A DNA stretch of 64,000 bases, taken from Cadophora sp. MPI-SDFR-AT-0126. Lineage: Eukaryota; Ascomycota; Leotiomycetes; Helotiales; Ploettnerulaceae. The position numbers and the translations under genes were made by a program. The notes beneath the pieces were generated by a model, which was not told the DNA's origin, did not search any database, and was given only the letters and a program-made list of their open reading frames with translations. Of this stretch, positions 44,061 through 56,269 are shown one piece after another; position 1 is the first letter of the stretch, and each line of letters begins with the position of its first letter. The stretch covers positions 868,001 through 932,000 of the forward strand of contig JAGMVK010000004.1 of assembly GCA_020747065.1 (NCBI GenBank). Reading direction: 5' to 3'.

Positions 44061-44872
44061 ATAACAATACATGTCAGTTGCGTTGTAGTAACGCATCGTC
44101 TTGGCTGGAGTCAAGCTGCTACCGCCTTTGCATGGAGTATTCTTTTGTGGCATCCATTAAGCTAAATTCTAAAACTGCACATCATCCTTAATCAAGAAAT
44201 TTAGACCTCTGGTCATTCCAAGAACATGATTAAAGTACAAGGATGGGGTGTTTACTGCACATCAAAGCTTGTCATGGCCCACTTATACCCCTCCGCAGCC
44301 TTGGATGGTGGCCAACCATTGCCAAAACCCTGCTGCTTGTTTCATGATTCCCGACGGGATTCGTTCTCCTTCCTGGCCACTTCGGCAAAGTTTCTGAATG
44401 ACACGGATCTGCTCTTCAAAAAGCACAACCCCTTGGAGCACAGGTCTCGTGAGCGCCAATCCAAAGTGCAACAAGGAAGAGCTCTGAAGCGAGTCTACCC
44501 TTGATGCACATGTCTCTGAAGTGTACCCTTTCGGAATCCTGCTTGGTGATACACCCAATCCCACGTATTCAAATCATAGGGTCTGATTACCTGTGGCATC
44601 ACCATGTCCATTGAGGCTGCGTGCCTGTCCCGGCAAAACACAGGCAGAACCCAAAAGATGAGTTGACAGCTAGGTACCTCGCTTGCATGACGAGATATCG
44701 CATCAGTCTTCAGCAGTCCGGTAAAAAAGCCGGGCCGCTAGCTAATACTCCTGGCGATCACCGAAAACAGCAGAGCTCCAATTCCATCCCCGTCCATTGG
44801 TCAAACACATCCCCATATCCACATTTTCAACGGCGATAAGAATGGAGTAGCTAGGGGTACGGAAGCTTAGCG
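44061..44872. other. Intergenic with scattered degraded coding fragments
   Basis: No intact gene. Minus-strand fragments at 44283-44640 look faintly protein-like and may belong to the same relic as the frame to the left. The right end is the 3' flank of the next regulator. Confidence 0.35.
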
Positions 44873-47830
44873 TTACTGGCTCCACTGCATAAAGCTTGTA
44901 TTAGGTTCGGCATATGGAAAGCTCGGATCGAAGTTCCACAATTCCGGAGGGGTATCGGTGAGGCCGTTTGTAGATGAAAAGTGGTTATCCCACGTTTCCT
45001 AGATACACATGGGTTGTTAGTAAGTCTTCGAAGCTGTGTAGCTATTTTTGGCCGGATGGACCGGAAAATGTGATGTCACGTACCCAGTCAAGTGCATCTA
45101 TCGCCATTGCTTGATTGCTGTCGTATGTCTGTAAATTGCTTTCAGCTGAAGATTGACCGTATCCTGTCGTCCAAGATGGCGAGACATCTCCGAAAGTTGA
45201 TGGATCTTCGCTGTTTGATGGATCGTCGTGCCCGGGATCTACAGGGCTTGGGTTAGTGTTGTCACTTTCTCAGCCACCATAGCGAGAACTCACTCAATTG
45301 CATCATACCCAGATGTGCACCAACAGCTGGGGGGACTGTACTGCCCTGCACCGCACTTACACTCCTTCCTGTTACCGGCTGCTTCGCCCTTACTTTCTCC
45401 AACATAGCTTTCAATGCCTTCGCAGCCTTCAACGCCTCTTTCGAAATGGCACTCCTCTCCTCCCAAATCTTATACGATCCTTGCAAAGCATCTACCATTT
45501 CCTCTTGCGTCCATTTGATCTGTATACCAGTGTTTGCAAGACCTTGATTGGGCAGATTGTCACCAATGCTGTTTCCAATGTAGAGGCATATTAGCATTGC
45601 TGCAAGGAGGAAGTCGTGTGACAGAAGTGAGGATGCTTTCCATCTGTGGCCATGAAGTGGGTGTCCGACATCTGTTTCGCGGTCCATGAGAATCTGGGAT
45701 TGCAAGATTCGCATGGAGGCTTCGACGCATGTTTTCATGGAGTATGGATATGGATATGATGCTGTTGTTTTCGAAGTCACGAAGAACTTACGATGGAGGA
45801 CACAGCGCGCTTTCTGGAACGTGAGATCCACAGAGAATTTCCGGAATCTGGTTGTTGGTGACCCAATGAACAGATCGTCAACAGATGTGATCCTGATAGG
45901 ATCTTCTGCCTGCAGGTAAGTTTCGTGAAGTTTCTTATCGAGCACCATGACTTCTGAGTAGGAGATTGGGAATGTGGAGTTGGCTTGATCAACAATCTGG
46001 CCGAAGACCGCAGTGATCCTATGCTTGGAGTTTGAATATCCGATTGACGTAAATTCGCTGTATGGCCTTTCTGGAGGGAGAACCTTGGTGTTCTCGTCGA
46101 AGTCGGTATCAAGTATGTTCCTTGGCGATCTGGTGTCGTACGATCCTTCCCGAATCATTCTGGGAAGTCCCACTTGGAGAGACGAGATGAGATCCATGTG
46201 CACAATGGAGACCCAAATCCGACGCTGCATCTCGCTCTTGAATACAGAGATCTTGGAGTAATGCGACCCATCTCGATGATACCCCAACCTCATCGCTGCT
46301 CGAACCATGAGGCCAAAGATCATCCAGGATCCGAATTGGGCATCCGCGGTGCGAAAGTGTTCGGACACATAATACAGAAAGAGTGTTTCTACTGTCCATG
46401 GACCAGGCTCGGTATAATTGTCAAGTACCAAGCACTGTACAGTCTTCTCCCTGAAGACTCTTATGGTGTCTGCTGGATCTCGGAGAGCAGTCTCTGTTGA
46501 GTTGAAGGGGGTGCCTTGGCCCGACATGACTTGAAACCCAGTTGCTAGGCACATGATAGAGAAAAGTAATCCGATCCACTACAGGGTACAAGTTAGTGAC
46601 CGTGTGGCACATCTGTAGATCTAGGGACGGCCTCATCACCATAATTGGAGTCTCGTCAGGCTTGGCCCAAAATGTTTCGTACTGGATCCATGTTAGCCCT
46701 TTATCAGCCAACGAAAAAGGGAGGAAATACTTCTTTTCTGAAGGTCGGAACGTGGATCAACGCTATAACGATCAAATTGCGTTAGATTCTTTGCTTTGGA
46801 CAGAGCTCGAACGCATGAACATACTGGACCCCATATCAGGAGTTTCAAAGAAGCTATTCGTAATCGCATCAGCGACCGACCGTGGAGGTATCGCTGCCAG
46901 GATCTCGGCTCTCGTAGCCGGTCGAACAGAGCCGACCAGTAAGTCAGGCCTGATTGGTACATCAAGTGAGATCTTCTCTTTTGAAGGAGCACCAGAAGCT
47001 CCCAGTTGGTCTTTCAGGCACGCGATCTGACTTGTTTAGCTGTTGCATGCATACGGGCCAGGGCTGACACAAGACTGACATTATCGAGAATCGCTGCCCA
47101 ATGATCACTTCCCACATAATTTGCCTGATCATCTTCCATGCTGATTCGTCCAAACGACTCGGCCGTATCGGAGAAGCTCGTCCCAGAAAGAGTAACCTGC
47201 TCGCCATCTTCGGACTCTTCAGAAGTAGGAACGCCATGGTCTGGAGAGGTCTCGGGTGTCACCAGGTCATTTCTTGGGGTAGCGGTTACGGCTCTGTTCT
47301 TGCTGGTCTTATTCATCAATGTGATGACCATCTCCTCAAGATGCCGGATTTGATTCTGAACATCTCGAGACGCGGTTCCCCCACTATTGGCTTTGGAGAC
47401 TTGTGATGGCTTCTCTCGAGCTGAAGCATGCACGTACGCGCATGTTGTGGCTTGGTTTCTCTTCACGCAGTTCTCACAAGGTAAGTTTCTGTCGCACTTA
47501 AGCCTAGGGGTTGATCAGTAAGAATGCTGTAAAGCAAGTCTAGAACCTTGTCTGTACTAATAATCAACAGTCTGGCTGCTCCCAAAAACATGTCTGGAAG
47601 CAGTCGGGTTGATCGCAATGCAACTTATGAGACATGTTGAATTCGTCAAGCCACCACTAGTACAAGGTCCACTTGTTCTACATATGGGCTAGATGGGAAA
47701 CTCACTTCCGATGTCTGCAAAATGTGCAGGATAATTGTGGCTTGAATCTCTGTCTACTCGTTTTCGAGCCTTTGAAATGTTCCTGTTCATTCTGATTGGT
47801 GACAGACGGAGATTCTATCGTGTCCGGCAT
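44873..47830 (-). CDS. Zn2Cys6 transcription factor, Fungal_trans domain, eight exons
   Basis: Exons on the minus strand are 47830-47706, 47503-47080, 47026-46825, 46762-46731 (32 nt), 46681-46640 (42 nt), 46578-45294, 45238-45084 and 44998-44873. Phases close to 796 aa. The zinc cluster has Cys at 35, 38, 45, 51, 54 and 63 (CTFCRHRKLKC, then PCENC), with the 202-bp first intron cutting between R/K and LKC. A short helix (QIRHLEEMVITLMNK) follows, as in dimerising regulators. The central domain shows YVGSDHWAAILDN, then LIHVPTFRKEYETFWAKP and the RAAMRLGYHRDGSHYSKIS block of Fungal_trans. The C-terminal tail is acidic and aromatic and could activate transcription. The two tiny exons fall in the conserved VPTFRKEY region. 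Targets unknown. Confidence 0.92.
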
Positions 47831-49059
47831 GGTTTTGAATGTCTCAAGTACAGAACTTGCAGGAGAGCGACAATTTGCGGACGAGGATGGAGGTATGTCC
47901 GCTGGGAAATGTAATTAGAGTGCGGTTCTGGGGACGGAGGATGTCAAAAGGAAGGATGATGATGGGAGGTGAGGAGCGGACATAAGACCACCCTCCGCTG
48001 GCCTTGGCCATGTCAGCCAATCAGATCCCGCCAACAAGTGAGCTCGGCAGGGGTTCGGCTTACTCACAGAGTGACCCTCCGCTGAACATCCGTGATATAC
48101 AGTCATCAATACTTCAATTGAATCTGAGCAGCTACATTTCTTGGTGACCAGTTACAGCCAATGATATACGCGCTAGATGACTGATCGTGCATGTCTATCT
48201 TAGGACCCGTCTGAGAAATGACTTTTATCCGCCGAGCACATATTTTCTGACCACAGAGATCAATTTCACTTAACAAAGAGAGATAGAGATCTGACCAAGA
48301 TTTGAGAAAACAACTTGCTACTTCTAGCCAACTGACAGAAGCTGAGGAATCAACCACTGCATATCCGTTCAATAAGACTTTCAGTCTGAACCTCCAACGG
48401 TCCGAAACGGTCTGCTTCAGGTGACCGATCCTGACGGCGAATCATCCATGCCCCCCTCTCTCGCAAAAGTGAGAGAAAAAATTTCGTTGGAGGACTGTCT
48501 GATCGAACAATTGTACCTAGAGCGCTGGTTGAATCTTCTGCAAGTTAATCGACAGTGCCATATGCCACTTTAGCTACGCCAAATGCCCCTTCCGAGTTCC
48601 CATACCCGGTTTCCGGATCAAATTCCCCCAAAGTCATCCCCGACAACTGATTACTCCAGGCCCGACCCAATCCGTCTAAAAAAAAAATCGTGAAACGTAA
48701 GACCATCGCCAAAACACCCGTCCGGGGTATAGCAAGTAACCTTACAAGATAACCGTGAAAGGCGTTAATCGTAAAAAAAACCATTGAGTAAATGGGAAGC
48801 GAAAATCGTGGCAAATCCGGAAGTGATGTATCGACTCTAATAGATTGAGCTGGAGATTTTTGAGAGCCTGATGGTGGTACAAGTAACCGTCTAATGTGTA
48901 AAGAGGTATGATACAGGGTGACGGTAGGGAGCAGAGCCGTAGCCAGCCGCCGATGTTTGTGTGAGGAGGTTCTGTCCTTTTGTAGCAACGGTTCTGGGAT
49001 CAGTGGCTCGGACTGACCAAGTGCTCTGTCTACCACATACAGATATGGCTAGCTGTGGA
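47831..49059. other. Intergenic between two regulator genes
   Basis: About 1.2 kb with no supportable gene. The frame at 48545-49036 on the minus strand is interrupted in context by A-runs and lacks family resemblance. It should hold the promoter of the left regulator and the 3' UTR of the right one. Confidence 0.45.
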
Positions 49060-51724
49060 TCAGCGAGGATTCGTGATGGGATCGTGGTCCCATCCATTGT
49101 TCTGCAAAAATGACTCCACCCCTTCTGCGAGGTCATATTTATCTGCTGATGCACCTGGAGCACTCCATTCGCTTGGGGTTGTGAATGGATTCGGTTCCGC
49201 CCAGGGGAACATGTCGACCGGATTCCCCTGACCGGTAATATCAGTGGCCTGGCGGTAAGTAAACTGCATGGTACTGGAAGTGCCGCTATCAGGCGTTGCA
49301 AATTTTGGACTCGCGGAAATCTCGACGGAGGATCTCTTTCGACTGTCATCTGCGGTGCCCTTCAGCCCAGTCATCAGTGGCACTGTTCCAGTCCAATGAG
49401 GCTGTGGATCGTTTGGACTATCTGCTGCACTGGAGCTGTCGCTACGAATTGGAATGATTCCCATGTGAGAAGTGCAGTCCATGACGGAACTACCTAGTCG
49501 AATCGTAAATTGAGATCCACTCGCACCAACACTGGACGAGGGTACAGCTGTACTAGCATAATGGTTGAGATTGTCGACTGTCATGGGTACTCCATTACGG
49601 TCTGCTAGGAGTCCATTGATTGGTATGTTGGGTATATGGTTTGCATCACCAGCATGTTTGGAGGGTTTCAGTCCAATTGCTTCTATGTCCAGCTCAAGTT
49701 GTGTAGAGAAGTGCTTTGTTATGGAATGCTTGAGCCCAATTGCCGACATTGCGGCCTGAAGGAATTCAATGTTCACAACGTTTTGAGGGTTTGGCCTGGT
49801 GGACGACTTCTGATCTTTCAGAAATACGCCTGCTGCGACGTAGAGGCAAAAGCCCACCCAGGAATTCATCTGCTCTGATATTAGTAATCTTTTGTGCATC
49901 GGGTGCATGGCGACTCTTACCTGGGATGCGTCCACATGGCATATCAGGCGCATTATATTTGTAATCTCTTCAGCTGCCATGAGACATCGAGCTTCACTTT
50001 GGCGTACTATATTGCCGGCGACATTGTGCTTGTTCGCAGTCACTATGGCAGCTTGATGCAAGCATATTGACGAAGCATGTATGTTCATATGCAGAAATAC
50101 AACATTCATGTTCCGAAGCCCAGTAGGCAGTCTCAAGTTATCTGGCAAGAACATAAAGGTATTCGACAGGACGTTGTCCATTTTTCGATGTCGTTTCCAG
50201 AATTCACCATTTGCAGGATCTTCGGGATTCTCATTCGGGCCAGTGCGATGTAGATGCTCAAAATTGTGGCCGTACAACGTAGCAGACAAGATGACACCAC
50301 CCAGAGGCGAAATATTGCTGGCGCCCTCGGGAGTGAGTGCCTCTGCGAGGGATGGAGTTTGTTCCGCGACGCCCAATTCAAAAGCTTCCTCGGATGCAGG
50401 GAGATTCGTCCTGATCTAAGCAATTGTAAGCATCTTCACAATCAGAAGGTACGTTTTACAAACCTCGGATTCACTGATCAACATTGGCCAGCCAGTGCCA
50501 GAACTTGCCCACCTGTCACCGTAAAATGCTGCCCAAAAAGTACGGCGTCGTTCCTCAAGTTCAATCCAATCCCTGGGAGGGGGCAAAATCTGCTTGACTT
50601 CCGACCCTTCGGCATCGAGTCGATACAAGCCGAGCATTTGTGCCAGGCGTACTGCTCGTCCCGTACTCATCCATGACCGGGAGAAGTAGGTCTTCTTCGC
50701 CTCGAAAAAAGCAATCAAGGCCCAAGTCTGCGCATGGTATATTGTCACAAATGCTTCGCCGTGTCCCTAAAAATTTAGCAGCTGTCGCAAAATGTCTGGT
50801 GCAACGCATACTCACTTTCATCTCGGCAGCTTGAATATAGTGTCTTGCACGTTGATACATGAGGTCCTCCAGACACATATACTTGTCGGACAGAGAGCAG
50901 GCCATCGCCCACATAGCATAACGGAGACATACAGGTGGCCTAGCTTGTGGTGCTCTGTCTAAGGATGCGTAATATCGATACTTGTGCATCAATGGCATTG
51001 TGGGGTGAAACAGGTCGAAGTATATTTGATGCCTAGGAATTTTAGTATGTCACTTTACGGATGCTTAAGGGGTGTTTACATTTCATCAATCATACCCTGA
51101 GGCGGCAATGGCTCGTCTAGTCCGAGCTGCAAGAGTTCTTGGGAGGAATAGTTATTTGCTGCAGATGGCTCCGTATCCGGGATACCAAATCCAGTTGATG
51201 GCATCTCAAATCCAGGATCCAAGAGGGTAGGATCATCAAGATCAATGTTCATGTCCATTTCCAAATCCATCCCAAGCGTATTCCAATCTGCTTCGACGGA
51301 TGTAGGAGCTTGTGTCGTCGCTGGAATTTGTGTAGTTACTGCCGCTGCCGCCGCTGCAGCTGCTTTTGTTTCTGCCACCAGTCGAGTTTCGACCTCCGCT
51401 ACGTACTGTCAGAAATTGTATAGAGATACAATGTATCAGTCGCCTACCAAGTCTTGCTTCTAATTCCTTCATGTTGCGCCGCTTCGATCCCAAATTCCTC
51501 CGTCGTTCAGGGTATTCGCAATCATGGCGCAATCTCGAACAGGTTCCGCAGGCTGGCTTGATACGATCGCATTTCAACTTCCTCTTCCGACATGATGTGC
51601 ACGATATCGTCTTCTCGGGGCCCTTCCCGTCGCCTGTCGTTGCATGTTCTGTTGATTGAAGGGCTTCTTCGGGGCTTGATCCAGAGCCGCACCCGGCTTG
51701 ACCGGCCTCTGAGTTAGCGGACAT
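49060..51724 (-). CDS. Zn2Cys6 transcription factor, Fungal_trans domain, six exons
   Basis: Exons on the minus strand are 51724-51448, 51398-51080, 51032-50816, 50766-50464, 50415-49921 and 49869-49060; phases close to 806 aa. The zinc cluster has Cys at 42, 45, 52, 59, 62 and 69 (CTSCRKRKLKC, then ACGTC). A linker helix (KRRNMKELEARLAEVETRL) and an Ala8 run follow. The regulatory core has QIYFDLFHPTMPLMHKYRY, then the RAVRLAQMLGLYRLD block, ELEERRRTFWAAFYGDRWAS and TGWPMLISESE, the standard Fungal_trans signatures. The acidic stretch DLEMDMNIDLDDPTLLD may be an activation segment. The last 250 residues are disordered. One donor is GTTTGT, a weaker but known fungal variant. I see no truncation. 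Targets unknown; the divergent copper ATPase is 1.15 kb away. Confidence 0.93.
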
Positions 51725-52873
51725 GAGAATTGTTTATCGTAGTATTGGAGGGGTCCGAATGGCATGGGTGGGTAGATTTGCACATGAAGCTCAAGTCGCG
51801 ACATGCGATGTTGACAACATGCATAGCATCATAGGCATCAAGGCCGTGTCTTCTGTCAAGGATCCCTGTCTGAGCCTGATATCTTCACTTGGAGTTTTCT
51901 CGATCGCCGTAGTTTCAAGGTTTGGCCGTGCTGACTTCCCAGCAGCCAGCCTCGTTCAGCCTTGCGGGGCTGCTGAGCTTCGCCAAGATATCAGGACGCA
52001 GACTGCAGCAGACTCCTCAAACTTCTTCCCTACAATTTCAATATCAACAGACAATAACGGTCAGACTATGGTGTTTTCAGGCATTCATATGCACCTATGC
52101 CAACCATACCATCACTTTGCGTGGTATGAATCTCGACCTCGGTAGGCATTTTTGTGCCGCTTCAATGTGTTATTCAGTGATCGATGTGCCTTCCCGCACG
52201 TCTGTCCAAGGTTGTTACGAGTCACCCAAACGGCTGCCAATGTTGTATCGACGAGAGCTTCCCACACGGCGCATTGCTCTGTCAGGAGACTGAGATACTG
52301 TAAGTGGGTTCCCTCTTGGTGTTGTCAATTATCGGTGAATATCTGACGGTGAGAGTCTGATGATCATAGTCGAGTTGCGGTCACTCGTCTTCTGGTGGCC
52401 TCCAGCGTCCATGGCTGCATTGAAAGAAGAAGAAATCGGTACGTCTCGAGGTCTTTAAAAAGATATGGAACAGATCTACTCTTCTTCCAGATACGCGATT
52501 TCGGATAGATCACAATGTTGCAAGTTGCCGAGACAGGGTCAGGTCTGGCCTATCAATGAGTTTCTCTATCATCATGTTATCCCTTTGAGATTCCTTGCTT
52601 TCACGAGTGTGCCACGTATGGGTATGCAGACCATCGATTGTACCTGACTTGGATACATATCACTGCATCCGATTCCTGTTGTCGAAATAGTTTTATCTTG
52701 TAAACAGGAATGAAGCAGACACCCGAGAGTTCGGATGCCTGCACTGCCATTTCACCTATTTCTTTGTGTTTGGAATGCATTAAAAGCATGAAACCCGCCC
52801 AAAAAGCCATGCCGCGCTACTTTCCACGATACATGCGAGTCTCGACATCGTTCAGGTAACTTCACAGCTTGTC
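51725..52873. other. Divergent intergenic region, regulator and copper ATPase
   Basis: About 1.15 kb with promoters for both flanking genes. Open frames at 51723-52346 on the plus strand overlap in two registers and are not protein-like. I did not find a convincing copper-response element by eye. Confidence 0.45.
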
Positions 52874-55687
52874 ATGCCGTCCTGCTGTGGTGATATCTCG
52901 CCCAACAGCCTTGAAGATGAGTGTGCAGGGCATTCTTGTCGTGATTGTTCAGGCAGTGAGGAGACAGATGAAGTGCGAGATTGGTATGGATCTAGCACAC
53001 GAACTCTTGAAGACGACCACGACCAGAGGGGCGTTTCTCTTGCGACTTGCGCAGACAAACCACAGTCTAAGCACGGAGATAGTTGCTGCTATGATGTTTC
53101 GAGGAGAATAACGATCTCTCCTTCACCAAAAGCTAAGCAATGCTCTGATAATGTGTGTTGTGTTCGGAAGCTGGCCTGCCATCCACCAGAGGAATCCGAT
53201 TCGACAGACTCCCACTCGGCCGATGTTGAGCTTGGGCAGGAATCAACCTCAACCATCATCCAGATCGACAATCATTTGCCCTGTCACGTCGAGAGGATCG
53301 TCATCAACGTGCAAGGGATGACATGTACAGGTTGCGAAGCGAATTTGCGGAAAGTCTTGGATTCCATGGAGGCCGTCTCAAACGTCAAAACCAGTCTGCT
53401 CCTCGCACTGGCTGAATTCAGTTTGGAGTCTTCAAAGTCTCTAAACGGCACCAACATTACGGAGACCATTGAACAGATGACGGGCTTCTCATGTACGAGA
53501 ATTATCGACTCCCGCGAAGAATTGGACCTGATATTGCCGGTTGGAGTCTCAAGATTAGAGGGACCCTGGCCTCCAGGGATGACAAGTATTAGATATATAG
53601 GCCGGGAAAAGACTCGTATCTCCTACCTGCCCAAGGTTGTGGGTGCTAGGACTCTTCTTAAAGACCCATTCTTTCGGTCCGCGCAATTCGCTCCAGGGCC
53701 AACATCTGGAGCGGTGGCCTCTGGCCGTTCAGAATCCTACAACTGTTTCCTTCTCACGGTCGTGGCCACTGTCCTGACGATACCTGTTCTTGTACTGTCA
53801 TATGCTAACTTACCAGGAAAGGAGATCGTATATGGCGGGATCTCGCTTGTCCTGGCAACTATGGTTCAACTTGTCGCACATGGCTTCTACATCAAGGCAT
53901 ACAAAACACTACGGTATTCGGGCATGATCGAAATGGATATGTTGGTTGTCCTGAGTACAACTGCGGCATATGTGTACTCTGTTGTCGCATTTTGCTTCGT
54001 CGTAGCTGGGCATCCTCTTGCTCATGGCGAATTTTTCGAGACAAGTACCCTTCTCGTCACCCTGATATTGGCGGGAAGGACCACGGCAGCATATTCCCGC
54101 CAAAAAGCCGTTGAGTCAATATCAATCCAGTCGCTGCAGGTGCAAACCGCCATTGTCGTTGATTCGAAGGACCCTGAGTTGGAGGAGACCATCGATTGCC
54201 GACTACTTCAATACGGCGACAGATTCAAAGTCCTTCCGGATAGCAGAATCGTTACCGATGGAGTGATTCTGGAGGGCGAGACAGAGGTAGACGAGTCTTT
54301 GATCACAGGTGAATCAACGCTTCGCCCGAAGAAGTCTGGAATGCCACTCATTGCTGGCTCGATCAATCACTCTGGGAAGTTGTTAGTTGAGCTCGCTCGC
54401 TTACCGTCCGAGAATACTATCCAGGCTATTGGATCTATGGTGGACGAGGCGAAGTCATCCAAGGTAAAAATCCAAGACATAGCCGATCGAGTCGCAAGCT
54501 ACTTCACACCCGTGATCATCGGGATCACAGCCTTGGTCTTTGTTGTCTGGGTGACAGCTGGAAAGTTTGTCAGAGGGGACAGCACCTCAACAGCTTGCAT
54601 CAACGCGATGACTTATGCCATCTCCACACTAACCGTCTCTTGTCCCTGCGCAATTGGTTTAGCTGTGCCCATGGTAACCGTCATCGCCGCGGGCGTTGGG
54701 GCCAGGTACGGACTGATATTTAAGGCAGTCGGGAGCATGGAGATTGGACGAAAGATCACACATGTCATATTCGACAAGACGGGCACCTTGACGCAAGGAA
54801 TTCCCTCGGTGATCGATCATATATACCTGAACAACTCTGAGCAGCTCCCGTCGATTATTATGGCTTTGACAAGTAACAGCAACCATCCAGTGTCTAGTGG
54901 CGTGCACCAGTTTCTACAATCACAAGCATTCGAGCCTTTACAGCTAGAGCATGTAGCGTCAAATTCTGGGAAAGGGGTCGAAGCAACATACAATGGCAAT
55001 AGAATCAGAGGAGGAAGTCCCCAATGGCTCGGAGTTGAGGACTCGCCGGCTGTACAAACACTTCTACGGCGCAACCTTACAATTTTCTGTGTCGAAATTA
55101 ACGGCAACCTCGCAGCCGTATTCGGCCTGCAAGACCAACTCCGACCCGATGCCCTCGAGACGATCCAAGAGCTCAAGGGCCGCAACATCGCAGTCTCGCT
55201 CCTCAGCGGCGACAACGAAAAAGTGGTCAACACCATCGGCGCCCAAGTCGGCATCCCACTAGCAAACATACGCTCCTGCTGCAGCCCTGTTCTAAAAGCA
55301 GCCTACGTAAAAGAGCAACTGTCCACCCCTAACAGCACCGTCCTCTTCTGCGGCGACGGCACCAACGACGCCGTCGCCCTCGCCCAAGCCAGCATCGGCC
55401 TTCACATCAACGGAGGCACAGATGTAGCTCAGAGTGCCGCAGACGCTGTACTCATGAACTCGTCGCTCAAACGCATCATCACGCTTATCGATCTGTCGAA
55501 TGCTTTCTATCACCGGGTAGTCTTTAACTTTGTCTGGAGCGCTGTCTACAATTTGTTTGCGATTCTGCTTGCTGCAGGTGCGGTCCCTAGGGCGAGGATA
55601 CCTCCGGCTTATGCGGGACTTGGGGAGTTGGTTAGTGTGCTGCCGGTTGTGGCTATTGCGATGCAGCTGAGATGGAAGAAATTTTGA
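52874..55687 (+). CDS. Copper-type P1B ATPase with Cys-rich N terminus
   Basis: A single-exon gene of 937 aa. The N-terminal 140 residues are rich in Cys (CC or CxxC pairs in SCCGD, CRDC, SCCYD and VCCVRK), with a single HMA domain after them (GMTCTGC, residues 148-154). The transport core has all catalytic marks: TGES in the actuator loop, the membrane Cys-Pro-Cys at 590-592, the phosphorylation site Asp634 in DKTGTLT, the HP motif at 671-672 (SNHPVS) and the hinge GDGTND at 827-832. CPC with GMTCxxC fits Cu(I) export or loading, in the CCC2/CrpA range. The extra Cys-rich leader resembles fungal copper-resistance pumps more than Golgi loaders. That would place it at the plasma membrane or vacuole, which is inference. 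Convergent with the His/Ser-repeat protein. Confidence 0.95.
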   Translation: MPSCCGDISPNSLEDECAGHSCRDCSGSEETDEVRDWYGSSTRTLEDDHDQRGVSLATCADKPQSKHGDSCCYDVSRRITISPSPKAKQCSDNVCCVRKLACHPPEESDSTDSHSADVELGQESTSTIIQIDNHLPCHVERIVINVQGMTCTGCEANLRKVLDSMEAVSNVKTSLLLALAEFSLESSKSLNGTNITETIEQMTGFSCTRIIDSREELDLILPVGVSRLEGPWPPGMTSIRYIGREKTRISYLPKVVGARTLLKDPFFRSAQFAPGPTSGAVASGRSESYNCFLLTVVATVLTIPVLVLSYANLPGKEIVYGGISLVLATMVQLVAHGFYIKAYKTLRYSGMIEMDMLVVLSTTAAYVYSVVAFCFVVAGHPLAHGEFFETSTLLVTLILAGRTTAAYSRQKAVESISIQSLQVQTAIVVDSKDPELEETIDCRLLQYGDRFKVLPDSRIVTDGVILEGETEVDESLITGESTLRPKKSGMPLIAGSINHSGKLLVELARLPSENTIQAIGSMVDEAKSSKVKIQDIADRVASYFTPVIIGITALVFVVWVTAGKFVRGDSTSTACINAMTYAISTLTVSCPCAIGLAVPMVTVIAAGVGARYGLIFKAVGSMEIGRKITHVIFDKTGTLTQGIPSVIDHIYLNNSEQLPSIIMALTSNSNHPVSSGVHQFLQSQAFEPLQLEHVASNSGKGVEATYNGNRIRGGSPQWLGVEDSPAVQTLLRRNLTIFCVEINGNLAAVFGLQDQLRPDALETIQELKGRNIAVSLLSGDNEKVVNTIGAQVGIPLANIRSCCSPVLKAAYVKEQLSTPNSTVLFCGDGTNDAVALAQASIGLHINGGTDVAQSAADAVLMNSSLKRIITLIDLSNAFYHRVVFNFVWSAVYNLFAILLAAGAVPRARIPPAYAGLGELVSVLPVVAIAMQLRWKKF

Positions 55688-56269
55688 TTTGGGAATATCG
55701 AGAATGGTGGGACTCATGGCTTTTCTCGGGTTCTTTTTCAGCTGAGGCCTATTTCATAGACTTTGAGATTTTGCTTAGAGTCTGCATTTTCATCCGTCTT
55801 TCTTAATCTAGCATTATGACTTGGGTGGAATTTCTCGAATGCATTTAATGAAACATGCTCTTAGTCTTGTTTTCGTGGTGTTCTTCGCAGCATGCAAGGA
55901 CATGGCCGGCCGTTCAATATTGACTTCCCTCGCTTATCAGATGAAAATTGTACAACTCCATGCTCCAAACCCCATTCCTTCATAGCCATCCGGAACTTCA
56001 TTGGATAAGAACAACCATCTCTGTAAGGCCGTTCCGCAGACATTGAGAGGACCCCCGGTCCTCCTTTACCAGAGTATATTTGTGCCACCAACGCCAAACG
56101 AGAATGGCCTCTAGCCTTCCTTCATCCTCATAACTTCGCCAATGTCCAAACGCCGTACACTGTTGACTCAGGAACTCAAAATCCCAAACTCCAAATTCAG
56201 ACCCTCACGAATCAGCAAAGAAAAGCCCACTCCGAACACCCCCACAAATCCGCCAAGCTCTCAGAAGAA
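55688..56269. other. Convergent intergenic region
   Basis: About 580 bp between convergent 3' ends, presumably two 3' UTRs. The minus-strand frame at 55861-56097 has no support as a gene. Confidence 0.45.
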
